A stretch of DNA of 64,000 nucleotides, taken from the NCBI RefSeq assembly GCF_001719125.1, contig NZ_CP017006.1:2060384-2124383 (forward strand), written 5' to 3'. The notes under the pieces were generated by a model, which had not been told where the DNA came from, made no database searches, and worked only from the letters and a program-made list of their open reading frames with translations. Positions 1 to 9,164 of this stretch are shown here, one piece after another. Source of the stretch: Sulfolobus sp. A20. Lineage in GTDB: Archaea; Thermoproteota; Thermoprotei_A; Sulfolobales; Sulfolobaceae. The translations under genes and the position numbers were made by a program. The stretch's first letter is position 1. Every line of letters starts with the position of its first letter.

Positions 1-109
1 TAGATGATATTTTGAACGTAACCTTTTCCTTATCAGCTAAAAACCCTATAGCCTCTATAGGATCGCTAGAACAAGTAAATGAGTCCAAATCAACTATGGT
101 ATTCGTCAT
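1..109 (-). CDS. Partial hypothetical protein (N-terminal 36 residues)
   Basis: An open frame starts at an ATG at 109 on the minus strand and runs off the left edge (begins MTNTIVDLDSFTC). Its start overlaps the end of the upstream HEPN-like gene by 20 nt, the same tight coupling as between the next two genes, so it is probably the third gene of that operon. The visible part is too short to recognise a family. What can be seen: acidic, one Cys, no membrane segment. Confidence 0.5.
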   Translation of the reverse strand, partial: MTNTIVDLDSFTCSSDPIEAIGFLADKEKVTFKISS

Positions 110-500
110 ATATTTTTTCCACCTCTTCAAACACTTTATTAATTTCCTCCAATAATATCTCAGCTTCTTTGTTCCTTACAACAACTGAAGGTGATTTTAA
201 TGGTGACTCATTTAAATAGATTAACGACATTAACTTTACTTCCAGATCCCTTAATTTACTCTCCATATCTGAATTCCCGCCAAGTGAGATAGCGTTCCAG
301 AAGGTATCTAAAGCATACTTTCCATTAAGGGTTAATAATACCTTGGACAGATTTTCAACAGTATCTAAAACTCTTATTAATGTGTAATACAAGTCACCAT
401 CATCAAATGCTATTTTAGCTTCCTTTAATGTTCTTCTTGCCCTTATTAAGAACTCTGCTGCTAATAAACTTTCATCCATTTTCCTCAACCTCTCTATCAA
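90..500 (-). CDS. HEPN-like helical protein
   Basis: 136 residues, almost entirely alpha-helical by composition, with the charged-then-hydrophobic N-terminal helix pattern (EFLIRARRTLKEAKIAF) and LIRVLDTVENLSK typical of HEPN-domain proteins. HEPN proteins are often paired with a small nucleotidyltransferase as a toxin-antitoxin or nucleotide-modifying unit. The upstream gene overlaps it by 29 nt. The RNase-type R-x4-6-H motif of active HEPN toxins is not visible, so an RNase role is not supported. Family assignment is by fold pattern only and remains tentative. Confidence 0.5.
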   Translation of the reverse strand: MIERLRKMDESLLAAEFLIRARRTLKEAKIAFDDGDLYYTLIRVLDTVENLSKVLLTLNGKYALDTFWNAISLGGNSDMESKLRDLEVKLMSLIYLNESPLKSPSVVVRNKEAEILLEEINKVFEEVEKIYDEYHS

Positions 501-849
501 ATAGTACGTAACCGTTCTTCATCACGTAATCTACTAAAGGAATCTCATACTCTAATTCTTTAGGGGATAAAACAATTCCAAGAATTTTTGGTAAAGAACC
601 ATATTTGGATTTGAATTGATCTATTGTTTTGCTTTTAAGAAGTTTATTATAGAAAAATAGGAAAATTTCTCCTCTCGAGAAAATAGATATTTTAGAAACT
701 TTATCTAAAACTAACAAATAGATGACCTCTTCATTCTCTCGCTTATCTGAAAAAGATTTACCTCCTACTACTATTTTTTTCACATAGTTTCCATACCACT
801 CAATTATTGATGATGAAAGTTCTTCAATTGCGTTTAATATTAACTTCAT
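472..849 (-). CDS. Possible degenerate nucleotidyltransferase-like partner of the HEPN-like protein
   Basis: 125 residues. The stretch VVGGKSFSDKRENEEVIYLLV occupies the place where minimal nucleotidyltransferases carry GS-x9-D-x-D, but the Gly-Ser and both catalytic Asp are absent. It is followed downstream by the HEPN-like gene with a 29-nt overlap. I infer a catalytically dead MNT-type protein; the alternative is an unrelated alpha/beta protein. Divergent from the gene at 882, only 32 nt away, so the two share a promoter region. Confidence 0.35.
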   Translation of the reverse strand: MKLILNAIEELSSSIIEWYGNYVKKIVVGGKSFSDKRENEEVIYLLVLDKVSKISIFSRGEIFLFFYNKLLKSKTIDQFKSKYGSLPKILGIVLSPKELEYEIPLVDYVMKNGYVLFDREVEENG

Positions 850-881
850 GCTTAATAGTTAGTTGGTTGATATAAAAATCT

Positions 882-1385
882 ATGAAAGAAATAGCAGAAA
901 GTTATCTTACAGAGAGAATTAGCGTAAAATTGCCTATTCTTGACATTCCAGTTCCGTGTAATACTACTTGCATTATGACGAGTAAGTATAAGGATTTATT
1001 ATCTATAGAAAATTTCAAGGCTCAAGTAGAAGTGCTAGACAGCTTAATAGATCTCATTCAAGACAGAATATATACGTTAAGGTATGACTTAGGAGAAATT
1101 TTCTCGCGATATGCTAATAACATTAACATTGACAATTTGACTTACGCTGTGTATAAAATAATAGAGGAAGGAGGAAATACAGTAATCGGAGACAAGATCT
1201 ACTTCGGGGAAAAGGAGATCGCTCAAGGTGATTTTCACATTCTCTATAATATAAACAAAATAATTGAAGAGATAGCAAAAAAGGATGCTAATATCAAGTC
1301 GTTATGCGATGAGATAAAATATTTAAGCGAGGCTACTTGGGAACACTTTGACAAGAATATAAGGAGGTCTTTGAATGAGGGTTAG
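882..1385 (+). CDS. Hypothetical protein upstream of the PTPS-family gene
   Basis: 167 residues, soluble, rich in acidic and helical segments, with three Cys (two close together in PCNTTC, residues about 25-30). I do not recognise a family. It overlaps the following pterin-synthase-family gene by 11 nt, which implies translational coupling and a shared role, perhaps in pterin or deazapurine metabolism. The AGGAGG just before the next gene (GGAGGTCTTTGAATG) is a good Shine-Dalgarno site lying inside this reading frame. Confidence 0.6.
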   Translation: MKEIAESYLTERISVKLPILDIPVPCNTTCIMTSKYKDLLSIENFKAQVEVLDSLIDLIQDRIYTLRYDLGEIFSRYANNINIDNLTYAVYKIIEEGGNTVIGDKIYFGEKEIAQGDFHILYNINKIIEEIAKKDANIKSLCDEIKYLSEATWEHFDKNIRRSLNEG

Positions 1386-1791
1386 GGTAGGAATAGAAGG
1401 AATTACTATAGATTCAGCCCATTACACCTTGTCATCATATCAAGATAGTCAAATTCATGGACATACATACTTAGTTAGCGTTGAGGTAGAGGGTGAGGTA
1501 AACGAAAAATCAGGATTTGTGATAGATTTTAACTTGCTCAAAAAGATCATTAAAGAAATCGTGAAAGAGTGGGATCATAAGTTAATCATCCCTGAGCCTG
1601 ATCTGGAAAAATCGAGATTTGAAGGTCCCTTCAGAATGGAGTATAAAGTGATCAACGCTCCCTTCCCTACAGTCGAGTACATAGGTATGGAGATTGCCAA
1701 AATAATCTATGAAAAATTGGATAGAAAATATAAGATCATGGTAAAGATCTATGAGGGAAAAGATTCCTATGCGGTTATAGAGTATCCATGA
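1375..1791 (+). CDS. 6-pyruvoyl-tetrahydropterin synthase / QueD family protein
   Basis: 138 residues, the full length of the T-fold PTPS/QueD family, which converts dihydroneopterin triphosphate in pterin or 7-deazaguanine (archaeosine) synthesis. The three zinc-ligand His are visible: His16 in SAHY and His28/His30 in HGH. WDHK (about 64-67) and the C-terminal Glu of KIYEGKD match the rest of the active site. The catalytic Cys of the C-x3-HGH motif is Asp24 here (DSQIHGH), so the reaction may differ from QueD. A dihydropteroate-synthase-related gene lies 390 nt away on the other strand. Confidence 0.85.
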   Translation: MRVRVGIEGITIDSAHYTLSSYQDSQIHGHTYLVSVEVEGEVNEKSGFVIDFNLLKKIIKEIVKEWDHKLIIPEPDLEKSRFEGPFRMEYKVINAPFPTVEYIGMEIAKIIYEKLDRKYKIMVKIYEGKDSYAVIEYP

Positions 1792-2221
1792 TAAAACGTA
1801 ATCCGACATTATCAATCCATTTACATTCTTGACTTATTTTGTTTTTCCTATAACATAAGATCTCTTCATCAGAAAATTTGAAGCACCACTCCTCACCTTT
1901 CTCCATTTTTTCAAAGAGATTGTTTAAGTTAGGTATAAAGTGCCCATTACTTTTACAAATATAGCCATAAGTCTCATATCTTTTCATAATCACGTTTTCA
2001 TTGAAGATGAATATTCCCCCTAAAATTGCAGGATAGCAAAACTTTTTCTCATGATCCTTACAAGCCTCATCAATACTGTAAGTCTCTTTCAATTTAATGA
2101 GTAAGTCCTTCTCCTTTTCACTAGAATTTCTGAAAGAGACTATAGGCGGAATCACAGAAAATACGAAGGTATAGCTTTCAGCTATCTTCTCTATTCTTGA
2201 CGGAATCGCTATTATCATCAT
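1775..2221 (-). CDS. Hypothetical cysteine-containing protein
   Basis: 148 residues, no family recognised. It has several Cys (in [32 protein letters not shown]), which might bind metal, and no membrane segment. The start codon lies 44 nt inside the 3' end of the upstream dihydropteroate-synthase-related gene, so the two are probably co-translated. Its 3' end overlaps the convergent PTPS-family gene by 17 nt. Confidence 0.6.
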   Translation of the reverse strand: MMIIAIPSRIEKIAESYTFVFSVIPPIVSFRNSSEKEKDLLIKLKETYSIDEACKDHEKKFCYPAILGGIFIFNENVIMKRYETYGYICKSNGHFIPNLNNLFEKMEKGEEWCFKFSDEEILCYRKNKISQECKWIDNVGLRFIMDTL

Positions 2222-3683
2222 TAACTATCTTTTTAAATAACGGTTTATCTTGAATATAATTTTTATCTAGCTGATAAGCTATCTCAGCCTTAGCTAATTC
2301 ATATCCAATATATAATGCATGCTCCTTGCTAACCTCATTTATTCTTCTTAGGAGAGCTCTTCCTAGACTTAAAGCGTCCTTTCCCTTTATTGTTACTCTT
2401 TCCTTTCCGTACCACTCTATACCAATTCCATCATCGGCTATGAATACCTTAGCGTAACCTTGATCCATAATTGGATCTATTTTATCTTTTATCTGAATAT
2501 CTGCTTTCTTATTCTCCTTTTTAATCTTATTTTTGTCCTTCAGTATTAATAAGTCAATTCCTAAATCCTTAGGAACCCTGTTTTCTTTCAATGCAATACT
2601 AACCATTTTAGACGCTTGCTTAACTTCCCAACTGCTCCACCTGGTTTTACCCTTATCCATAATTAGTAGATTGGAAATTCCTATCTCCCCAGCTATCGTT
2701 GTGAGTAATGCGTTAATTCCTACGCTATCAGCGTCTAATAACTCAGTGACATTAAGTATACCCATTAAAATCGGAACATCAGACAATTTTTCCCTTACAT
2801 AAGCGTAATCAAACATACTTTTCACCATTCCCTTAAGTGGAGGAGATAAGATAGGATCTGCTATAAGTTTCTTGAAGCCTCTCCTTCTAGCTTCACTTAT
2901 TAGTTTAACCGTAATTTCACCTTTATTTTCAGTTGAAAAGGGTGCTACTACGAAAGCAGAATCCTTAATTTCCTCTAATTTGTCGATATTTAACTCGTTT
3001 AAGTTAAATACAACTGATGCCCCACTTTTCACACCTTCAATTAACGCTTTAGGAGAATCCGCATCTATTCCAACTACGTAACCACTGTCCACTAATATTC
3101 TAATTTTTTTCCTTAGCTCTTCAATATCGTTATGTCCCACAGGAAATCCTAAAACTATAATATCTACTAACCTTCTTACTTTCTCTAGATAACTAAAGTC
3201 CCAATTATGATCAAACTCTAAGAATATTCTAAAAGGAGGAGGTGTTATAGGGATTTTTATGTCACCTATTTCAAAAGCTATTTTAGCATCTTCTTCAATT
3301 TCTTTCAATTTTTCCTCAACATTAGATACCTTACCTATTATTTTGTCAGCAGGTTCAATAGTAGATAGTTCTATTCCACTCTTCAATGCCTCAATAACTT
3401 TAGGAATATCCCAAGCTTCCTCTGTTCCTTTGAATGCTTTAATCCCTGTCTCTTTCTCGATAATTTTTGCATCTCCATATACTAACCCAGGTACCAAAAT
3501 ATAGTCAATTTTTTTATCACTACTAACATCTTTTTTCAGTTTTTCAGCAATATACTTAGTACTCATCAGTGCAGCAACGGGATAATCAAGAACTTTAACC
3601 TCAACTTGTATGTCTCTAATATTTTTTATTACATCATAGACAATTGGGGCAGCCAAAGTTCCAGTTACCAGTAATACTCTCAC
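2178..3683 (-). CDS. Dihydropteroate synthase-related protein
   Basis: 501 residues. It matches the archaeal dihydropteroate-synthase-related family: an N-terminal nucleotide-binding-like domain ([15 protein letters not shown]), a central TIM-barrel pterin-binding-like domain ([41 protein letters not shown]), and a C-terminal domain ending in a helical tail. The family is thought to act in the pterin part of archaeal C1-carrier synthesis, but its reaction is not settled. A PTPS-family gene nearby supports a pterin role. The start ATG is at 3683, divergent from trxB. Confidence 0.8.
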   Translation of the reverse strand: MRVLLVTGTLAAPIVYDVIKNIRDIQVEVKVLDYPVAALMSTKYIAEKLKKDVSSDKKIDYILVPGLVYGDAKIIEKETGIKAFKGTEEAWDIPKVIEALKSGIELSTIEPADKIIGKVSNVEEKLKEIEEDAKIAFEIGDIKIPITPPPFRIFLEFDHNWDFSYLEKVRRLVDIIVLGFPVGHNDIEELRKKIRILVDSGYVVGIDADSPKALIEGVKSGASVVFNLNELNIDKLEEIKDSAFVVAPFSTENKGEITVKLISEARRRGFKKLIADPILSPPLKGMVKSMFDYAYVREKLSDVPILMGILNVTELLDADSVGINALLTTIAGEIGISNLLIMDKGKTRWSSWEVKQASKMVSIALKENRVPKDLGIDLLILKDKNKIKKENKKADIQIKDKIDPIMDQGYAKVFIADDGIGIEWYGKERVTIKGKDALSLGRALLRRINEVSKEHALYIGYELAKAEIAYQLDKNYIQDKPLFKKIVNDDNSDSVKNREDS

Positions 3684-3743
3684 ATGATATAATAGATGTT
3701 AAACTATTTAACTTCAAGTTTTTATTTATCGTTGAACAAAACT

Positions 3744-3753
3744 CTTAAAATTA
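3744..3753 (+). promoter_or_regulatory. TATA element of the thioredoxin reductase gene
   Basis: CTTAAAATTA is centred about 26 nt before the ATG at 3774, the usual crenarchaeal TATA position for a leaderless mRNA. This supports 3774 rather than the earlier in-frame ATG at 3696 as the start. Confidence 0.55.
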
Positions 3754-3773
3754 AATCATGTGTAATAAATCAT

Positions 3774-4745
3774 ATGAGTCTTTTACCAAAAACAGCAAGT
3801 ATAAAGCCTGGAGAAAAATTTGATACGATAATAGTTGGGTTAGGTCCCGCTTCATATGGTGCCGCACTCTATGCTGCTAGATATATGATGAAGACTTTAG
3901 TTATAGGCGAAACACCAGGAGGTCAACTTACTGAGGCAGGTATAGTTGACGATTATTTAGGTTTAATAGAAATTCAAGCTAGCGATATGATTAAAATATT
4001 TAATAAGCATGTTGAAAAATATAACGTCCCAATAATTTTGGATATTGTTGAGAAAATTGAGAAAAACAATGATGAGTTTATTGTGAAGACAAAAAGGAAA
4101 GGGGAATTTAAGGCAGATACTGTAATACTGACAATAGGTGTTAAGAGGAGGAAACTAAATGTTCCTGGGGAACAGGAATTCGTTGGTAAAGGTATTTCTT
4201 ATTGCTCTATATGCGATGCTCCACTATTTAAGAATAGAGTTGTAGCTGTAGTAGGAGGAGGAGACTCAGCCTTAGAAGGAGCTGAAATATTATCAAGTTA
4301 CTCCACAAAAGTTTACCTTATACATAGAAGAGACTCCTTTAAAGCCCAGCCAATTTATGTTGAAACTGTAAAGAAAAAGCCTAACGTTGAGTTCGTTTTA
4401 AACTCAGCAGTTAAGGAAATTAAAGGAGATAAGATAGTTAGACAGATTGTAGTGGAGAATCTGAAGACTGGAGAGATTAAGGAATTGAATGTGAACGGTG
4501 TCTTCATAGAAATAGGTTTTGATCCACCGACAGATTTTGCTAGGAATAACGGAATTGAAGTTGATAGTAATGGGTATATTAAGGTTGATGAGTGGATGAG
4601 AACAAATGTACCGGGTGTCTATGCTGCAGGTGATTGTACCAACATGTGGCTAGGGTTTAGACAGATTATAACAGCTGTAGCTCAAGGTGGTGTAGCAGCA
4701 ACTTCCGCATATAGATATTTAACGGAAAAGAAGGGTAAAAAATGA
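3774..4745 (+). CDS. trxB: Thioredoxin reductase (FAD/NAD(P)H)
   Basis: 323 residues from the chosen start. FAD-binding Rossmann motif [10 protein letters not shown] (about 22-31), redox-active pair Cys144-x-x-Cys147 (YCSICDAP), NAD(P)H-binding [10 protein letters not shown], and C-terminal FAD motif GVYAAGDCT. The protein reduces thioredoxin or protein-disulfide oxidoreductase in the cytoplasm. The last bases overlap the next gene (ATGA), so the two form an operon. The N-terminus [15 protein letters not shown] matches what I recall of Sulfolobus TrxB, another reason to start at 3774. Confidence 0.95.
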   Translation: MSLLPKTASIKPGEKFDTIIVGLGPASYGAALYAARYMMKTLVIGETPGGQLTEAGIVDDYLGLIEIQASDMIKIFNKHVEKYNVPIILDIVEKIEKNNDEFIVKTKRKGEFKADTVILTIGVKRRKLNVPGEQEFVGKGISYCSICDAPLFKNRVVAVVGGGDSALEGAEILSSYSTKVYLIHRRDSFKAQPIYVETVKKKPNVEFVLNSAVKEIKGDKIVRQIVVENLKTGEIKELNVNGVFIEIGFDPPTDFARNNGIEVDSNGYIKVDEWMRTNVPGVYAAGDCTNMWLGFRQIITAVAQGGVAATSAYRYLTEKKGKK

Positions 4746-5545
4746 GTGAATTAAGACAAACTCTCGATGATATAGCTCTTAAAGTATCTAAATACATTAA
4801 GGAAGTAAGAGATGAGGGAAATGCTACTAAGATTATTGGGTATCATTCTGGGGATACAACGAGGTTAATAGATAAGAGGTCTGAGGAATACTTATTTGAA
4901 TTACTAAAGGATACTGGTTACAAATTTAAGTTTGTCTCAGAGGAATCTGGAGTTTCTGGGTATATGGATAATTATGATTATCTTGCCGTTATAGATCCTC
5001 TTGATGGTAGTACTAATTTTGTGTTAGATATTCCTTGGTTTTCTGTATCTGTTGCAATATATGATAGAAAGTCTAAGACGATATTAGATTCCATAGCAGG
5101 ATTTGTAATTAACGTTCCATACAATAAGGTCTACAGTTACGATATTAGAAATGCTTATGTTAATGGTTACCCCTACAATGATAAGCCAAATGATCTATCT
5201 TTACCGAAAATTGTTATAACGTATTTTGAAAAAGATAAAGTGGAGAAATCAATTCAAATTTTGAGCAAAATTAACGGATATAAGATAAGAAGTTTAGGTA
5301 GTGCTTCACTTGACATGTTGCTGGTATGTACTAAAATGGCTTACTTATTCTTTGATTTAAGGGGAAGGTTAAGAAATGTAGACATTTCAGCATCGATAAA
5401 CTTTTGTAAACGTCTAAATACAATAGCTACAACATTAGACGGAAAAGAAATTGGTGTTGGAATAGATAACGTATATAATATAGACGAAATTATTCTATCT
5501 TGGGATCATGATGTGTTGAAGAGGATTTACTCTTCTTTTTCTTAA
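4742..5545 (+). CDS. Inositol monophosphatase / fructose-1,6-bisphosphatase family enzyme
   Basis: 267 residues, typical for the Mg-dependent phosphatase family. Metal-binding motifs visible: EESG (about 67-70), DPLDGSTNF (about 85-93), and a late Asp (DIS) in the RNVDIS segment. Archaeal members hydrolyse inositol-1-phosphate, fructose-1,6-bisphosphate or 3'-phosphoadenosine phosphate; the substrate cannot be told here. It overlaps trxB by 4 nt and its 3' end overlaps the convergent AAA ATPase gene by 56 nt. Confidence 0.85.
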   Translation: MSELRQTLDDIALKVSKYIKEVRDEGNATKIIGYHSGDTTRLIDKRSEEYLFELLKDTGYKFKFVSEESGVSGYMDNYDYLAVIDPLDGSTNFVLDIPWFSVSVAIYDRKSKTILDSIAGFVINVPYNKVYSYDIRNAYVNGYPYNDKPNDLSLPKIVITYFEKDKVEKSIQILSKINGYKIRSLGSASLDMLLVCTKMAYLFFDLRGRLRNVDISASINFCKRLNTIATTLDGKEIGVGIDNVYNIDEIILSWDHDVLKRIYSSFS

Positions 5546-7316
5546 CTGAAGGTTGTATTTTTTCCAAGGCATACGTAAGATCTTCTTTAGTTAGACTCCT
5601 ATCCTTAATACCCTTTAACATGTCCTTTAGTACTTTCATTTTCGCCTCCCTAGCGATCGCCGCTAAGTCAGCTCCAGAATATCCCTCAGTTTTCTCCGCT
5701 ATTATACTGCAATCAACTTTTTCACACTCATCCATACCTATATACTTCTTAAGGATATCTAATCTCTCATCTTTATTTGGTAAAGGCATGTGTAATATTT
5801 TGTCAAACCTCCCAGGTCTCAAAATTGCTGGATCAATAGCCTTTAACTTATTAGTTGTACCTATTACTATTACTTCCTTTAAACTTCTTATTCCATCCAT
5901 TTCAGTTAACAATTGATTTACTATTTTTGATGCTTCTGAAGAACTCTTGTAATTTCTTTTTGATGCTATTGCATCCAATTCATCTAAAAGTATAATTGAC
6001 GGCTTATTTTCTCTAGCCCTATTAAACACTTCCTTTATAGCGGCAATTGCTCCCTCGTATCCCTTGTACATTATCTCAGCTCCGCTTAATGATATTAATT
6101 TTACCTTGAGTGTTTTTGCTAAAGCCTTTGCCATCATCGTTTTACCTACTCCAGGTGGACCATAGAGTAGAATCCCTCTGATAGGAGGAATCTTTAATTT
6201 TTCCAAAAGTTTATAGTGAAATAATTGCAATTCAAGCAGTTCTTTTAACTCAGTTTTTATTTGCTCATATCCTCCAATATCATCTAAAGATATCTTCTCC
6301 TCAAAGTATTCGTTCTCCTCTTCTCCTTTTCTAACTCTCCTCTCAAAGTCTAATCTAAATTTCTCATAATCTTCTATCATTTGCAAGGTTATACTAGGTT
6401 TGTATTTCTTTATTAGTTCAATGAAATCATCCATAGTGATTTTCCTATCCGCTCCCTTTTCTAAAACTTCAGCTGCTACTTTTCTCGCAGCTTCTTGGCA
6501 TAGGTTAGCTAGGTCTGCTCCGCTATATCTCTCAGTTATATCAGCCAATCTATCAAAATCAACATCATCAGCTAATGGTTTTCCCTTACAATGTATTTGT
6601 AAAATCTGTTTTCTAGCTTGTTTATCTGGTGCTCCAACGTAAATTAGTTTGTCAAATCTCCCTGCCCTTAATAAAGCTTTATCTAGCATTTGGGGTACGT
6701 TAGTAGAACCAACTATAATTACTCCATCATCACTATGTAGACCATCTATTTCTGATAACATCAAGGATAATAATCTTGGTGTAACAGAATCTCCTGTGTG
6801 AGATTCCCTTTTTACGCCTATGGTATCTATCTCATCAAAGAACAGTATACAAGGAGAGTTCTTTCTGGCATTATTAAATAACTCCCTCAGTCTAGCCTCA
6901 CTTTCCCCGTACCATTTGCTCATTATATCACTTATATTGACGTAAATAAAGTTCAATTTTGTCTCGTTGGCTAAAGCCTTCATCATTAAAGTTTTTCCAC
7001 ATCCAGGAGGACCAAAGAGTAATATTCCCTTTGGTGGTCTTAATCCATATCTTAATGCAACATCCTTATTTTTAAGAGGAAGCTCTATGTATTCCCTTAT
7101 TTCTTTCTTTACGTCTTCATAACCTCCAATATCATCCCAAGTTATTCTCTTATCTTCAGTTTCGGGCTTCTTTTTCTGAGTTTTATTTTGTAATTGTAAC
7201 GCTTTATCAGAATAAGCGAACTTTGCAGTAGATTTTCCGAAAATCTTCATAAGTATTACTATTAATACGGACAAGCTGATAAATATGATTATAAGATTTA
7301 CTGTGTATTCATTCAA
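5490..7316 (-). CDS. Membrane-anchored CDC48/VAT-like double AAA ATPase
   Basis: 608 residues. Residues 4-26 ([20 protein letters not shown]) form one transmembrane helix, then a short charged linker, then two AAA modules. D1: Walker A GPPGCGKT (102-109), Walker [10 protein letters not shown]2: Walker A GPPGVGKT, Walker B IILLDELD; both have GRFDK-type second region of homology. The usual N-domain of CDC48/VAT is replaced by the membrane anchor. The C-terminus is a Lys/Ser-rich tail without an HbYX proteasome motif. A role in membrane-protein unfolding or extraction is inferred. It overlaps the convergent phosphatase gene by 56 nt. Confidence 0.9.
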   Translation of the reverse strand: MNEYTVNLIIIFISLSVLIVILMKIFGKSTAKFAYSDKALQLQNKTQKKKPETEDKRITWDDIGGYEDVKKEIREYIELPLKNKDVALRYGLRPPKGILLFGPPGCGKTLMMKALANETKLNFIYVNISDIMSKWYGESEARLRELFNNARKNSPCILFFDEIDTIGVKRESHTGDSVTPRLLSLMLSEIDGLHSDDGVIIVGSTNVPQMLDKALLRAGRFDKLIYVGAPDKQARKQILQIHCKGKPLADDVDFDRLADITERYSGADLANLCQEAARKVAAEVLEKGADRKITMDDFIELIKKYKPSITLQMIEDYEKFRLDFERRVRKGEEENEYFEEKISLDDIGGYEQIKTELKELLELQLFHYKLLEKLKIPPIRGILLYGPPGVGKTMMAKALAKTLKVKLISLSGAEIMYKGYEGAIAAIKEVFNRARENKPSIILLDELDAIASKRNYKSSSEASKIVNQLLTEMDGIRSLKEVIVIGTTNKLKAIDPAILRPGRFDKILHMPLPNKDERLDILKKYIGMDECEKVDCSIIAEKTEGYSGADLAAIAREAKMKVLKDMLKGIKDRSLTKEDLTYALEKIQPSVKKKKSKSSSTHHDPKIE

Positions 7317-7407
7317 GGCTCAATCCGATAATAATATCCGTTTTTATGATTATAAGCTTATTTCAAAAACTTTTATCAAGAAAATGATTCGATTATTCTC
7401 TATTAAA

Positions 7408-8958
7408 TTAGGACTTTTTCTTTAAATCTTCTAGAATTTTAATGTATGCATTATACCCTGGTGCACCAGTAACACCTCCACCTGGATGAGTTCCGGATCC
7501 ACATAAATATAATCCTTCTATCGGTGTAGTATAGTCAGAGTATCCTATTAGGGGTCTAAAGAAATATAACTGGTCAGGGGTCATGTCCAAGTGAAAAATG
7601 TTTCCTCCAGTAATTCCGAACCTGCTCTCTATATCCAATGGAGTTAACATTTCGTACTTAATTGGTTTAAAATTAGGTGCATATTCTCTTATGAGCTCTA
7701 GAGTTCTCGTAGCAATTTCATCCTTCATTTCATAATTTCTCTTTCTGTCATATACTACATATTGCCCAAAAATTGAGAACGAGAATTTACCTTGAGGTGC
7801 CACAGTAGGATCTACTGATGATTGAATGTTAATTGAAAGCCATGGTTCTTTCGAATAACCAAAAATTCTCGCATCATCATAGGCTTTCTCGATATAATTT
7901 ATACTCGGCATAATTAGTTCTGAAGCTATATGTTCCGGAGAAAGACTTTTTCCGTTCCCGAAATCCGGTAACTCCTCTAAGTATCCTACTATCTTAAATG
8001 AAACACCTGTAGTCTTCAGAGCCTTAACCTTCTTTACAAACCCCTCATCAAGTTCTGCATTTCTTAACAAATGTAGAAATGTCTTCTTAGGGTCTGCGTT
8101 AGAAACAACTATCTTTGCCTTAACCTCTTTACCGTTCTTTAGTTTTATCCCCTCTACCTTGTTGTTTTTCACTAGAATCTCGTCCACCTCAGCATTAGTA
8201 TATATTTCAGCTCCAAAGTATTCAGCTGATCTCTTAAGTGCTTGAGTAACCCCACCCATACCTCCTTCCACATATCCCCATGCTCCCTTAACCCCATTAA
8301 CTTCTCCAATTACGTGATGTGCTAACACGTAAGCTGTGCCGGGCATAGAAGGTGAGGCAAAGGTACCTACTACGGCATCCTCCACTAAAGCTGACTTTAT
8401 CTCTTCAGACTCAAAATATTCATCCAACATTGAGTTAGCGTCTTGAACAAAAGTTCTAAGGAACATTAAAACCTCTTCTTCATTTACATTACCCTTTAAC
8501 AGTTTAATTAAGTTCTCAGCCTCATCTAATCTAGGAGGAGGGTTTAACATAAAGAAATCAGCTAAAGAAGCAAAGTTATCCCAAAATTTAACCCATCTCT
8601 CATAACTCTTAGCGTCGTTCTTTGAAAATTTTTCAATTTCTTTTTTGGTCCTTTCTAGACTAGACCAAATATACAACTTCTTGCCGTTGGGGAAAGGTAA
8701 GAATAACCCAGGATCTTTCAAATACACTTTTAAACCAAATTCTTTTAATTTTAGATCCTCTATGATCTTGGGTCTTAGTAAGCTTAGTACGTAAGCACCA
8801 GTTGAAACTTTAATTCCCGGCCATAATTCTTCAGTAACACTAGCCCCTCCAACTATTTCCCTTCTTTCGAATACAGCTACTTTTAAGCCAGCCTTAGCTA
8901 GATATGCAGCGGTGACTAATCCGTTATGTCCTCCTCCTACTATTGCTACGTCAATCAT
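7408..8958 (-). CDS. Phytoene dehydrogenase-like FAD oxidoreductase (CrtI/PYROXD2 type)
   Basis: 516 residues from the ATG at 8958, which places the dinucleotide-binding fold at the N-terminus (DVAIVGGGHNGLVTAAYLAK) as usual. FAD-contacting ERREIVGGAS follows, and the C-terminus carries the CrtI-type GLYLCGSGTHPGGGVTG motif. Family members desaturate or isomerise carotenoids or act on unknown lipids; the substrate is not deducible. An upstream ATG at 8982 is in frame, but the ATGA overlap with the 57-residue gene in front favours 8958. No other carotenoid gene is near. Confidence 0.85.
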   Translation of the reverse strand: MIDVAIVGGGHNGLVTAAYLAKAGLKVAVFERREIVGGASVTEELWPGIKVSTGAYVLSLLRPKIIEDLKLKEFGLKVYLKDPGLFLPFPNGKKLYIWSSLERTKKEIEKFSKNDAKSYERWVKFWDNFASLADFFMLNPPPRLDEAENLIKLLKGNVNEEEVLMFLRTFVQDANSMLDEYFESEEIKSALVEDAVVGTFASPSMPGTAYVLAHHVIGEVNGVKGAWGYVEGGMGGVTQALKRSAEYFGAEIYTNAEVDEILVKNNKVEGIKLKNGKEVKAKIVVSNADPKKTFLHLLRNAELDEGFVKKVKALKTTGVSFKIVGYLEELPDFGNGKSLSPEHIASELIMPSINYIEKAYDDARIFGYSKEPWLSINIQSSVDPTVAPQGKFSFSIFGQYVVYDRKRNYEMKDEIATRTLELIREYAPNFKPIKYEMLTPLDIESRFGITGGNIFHLDMTPDQLYFFRPLIGYSDYTTPIEGLYLCGSGTHPGGGVTGAPGYNAYIKILEDLKKKS

Positions 8959-9128
8959 TTTGACCGCCTTTGTAAGAACCAAATGAGAAATCCAATTGCA
9001 ACACCTAAACCACCTAAGCCTATTGATATATAGGTAAACGTTTCTATCGTGGATTGGATGGGAGGTATTGTATTTGCAACCTTAGTTGTTGCAGTGCTTG
9101 CTGCGAGTATAATGAGTGACATTAACAT
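8955..9128 (-). CDS. Small membrane protein (57 aa) coupled to the CrtI-like gene
   Basis: A 57-residue frame starts at ATG 9128 (or 9122). It begins MLMSLIILAASTATTKVA, resembling a signal peptide or short hydrophobic leader, followed by a Pro/Thr-containing outer segment and one strong transmembrane helix (YISIGLGGLGVAIGFLIWFL), ending in QRRSK, which predicts a cytoplasmic C-terminus. Its TGA overlaps the ATG of the CrtI-like gene as ATGA, the usual sign of translational coupling. Family not recognised. It may anchor or partner the flavoprotein at the membrane (inference). Confidence 0.7.
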   Translation of the reverse strand: MLMSLIILAASTATTKVANTIPPIQSTIETFTYISIGLGGLGVAIGFLIWFLQRRSK

Positions 9129-9164
9129 AAACTTAAAAAGTGAGCAATATAACTCTATTGCAAA
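9129..9164. promoter_or_regulatory. Divergent promoter between the 57-aa membrane protein and the phosphodiesterase
   Basis: The 36-nt gap holds AACTTAAAAAG (9130-9140), about 28 nt before the plus-strand ATG at 9165, and on the minus strand GTTATATT (complement of 9147-9154), about 22-29 nt before the ATG at 9128. Both fit TATA boxes for leaderless divergent transcripts. Confidence 0.5.
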
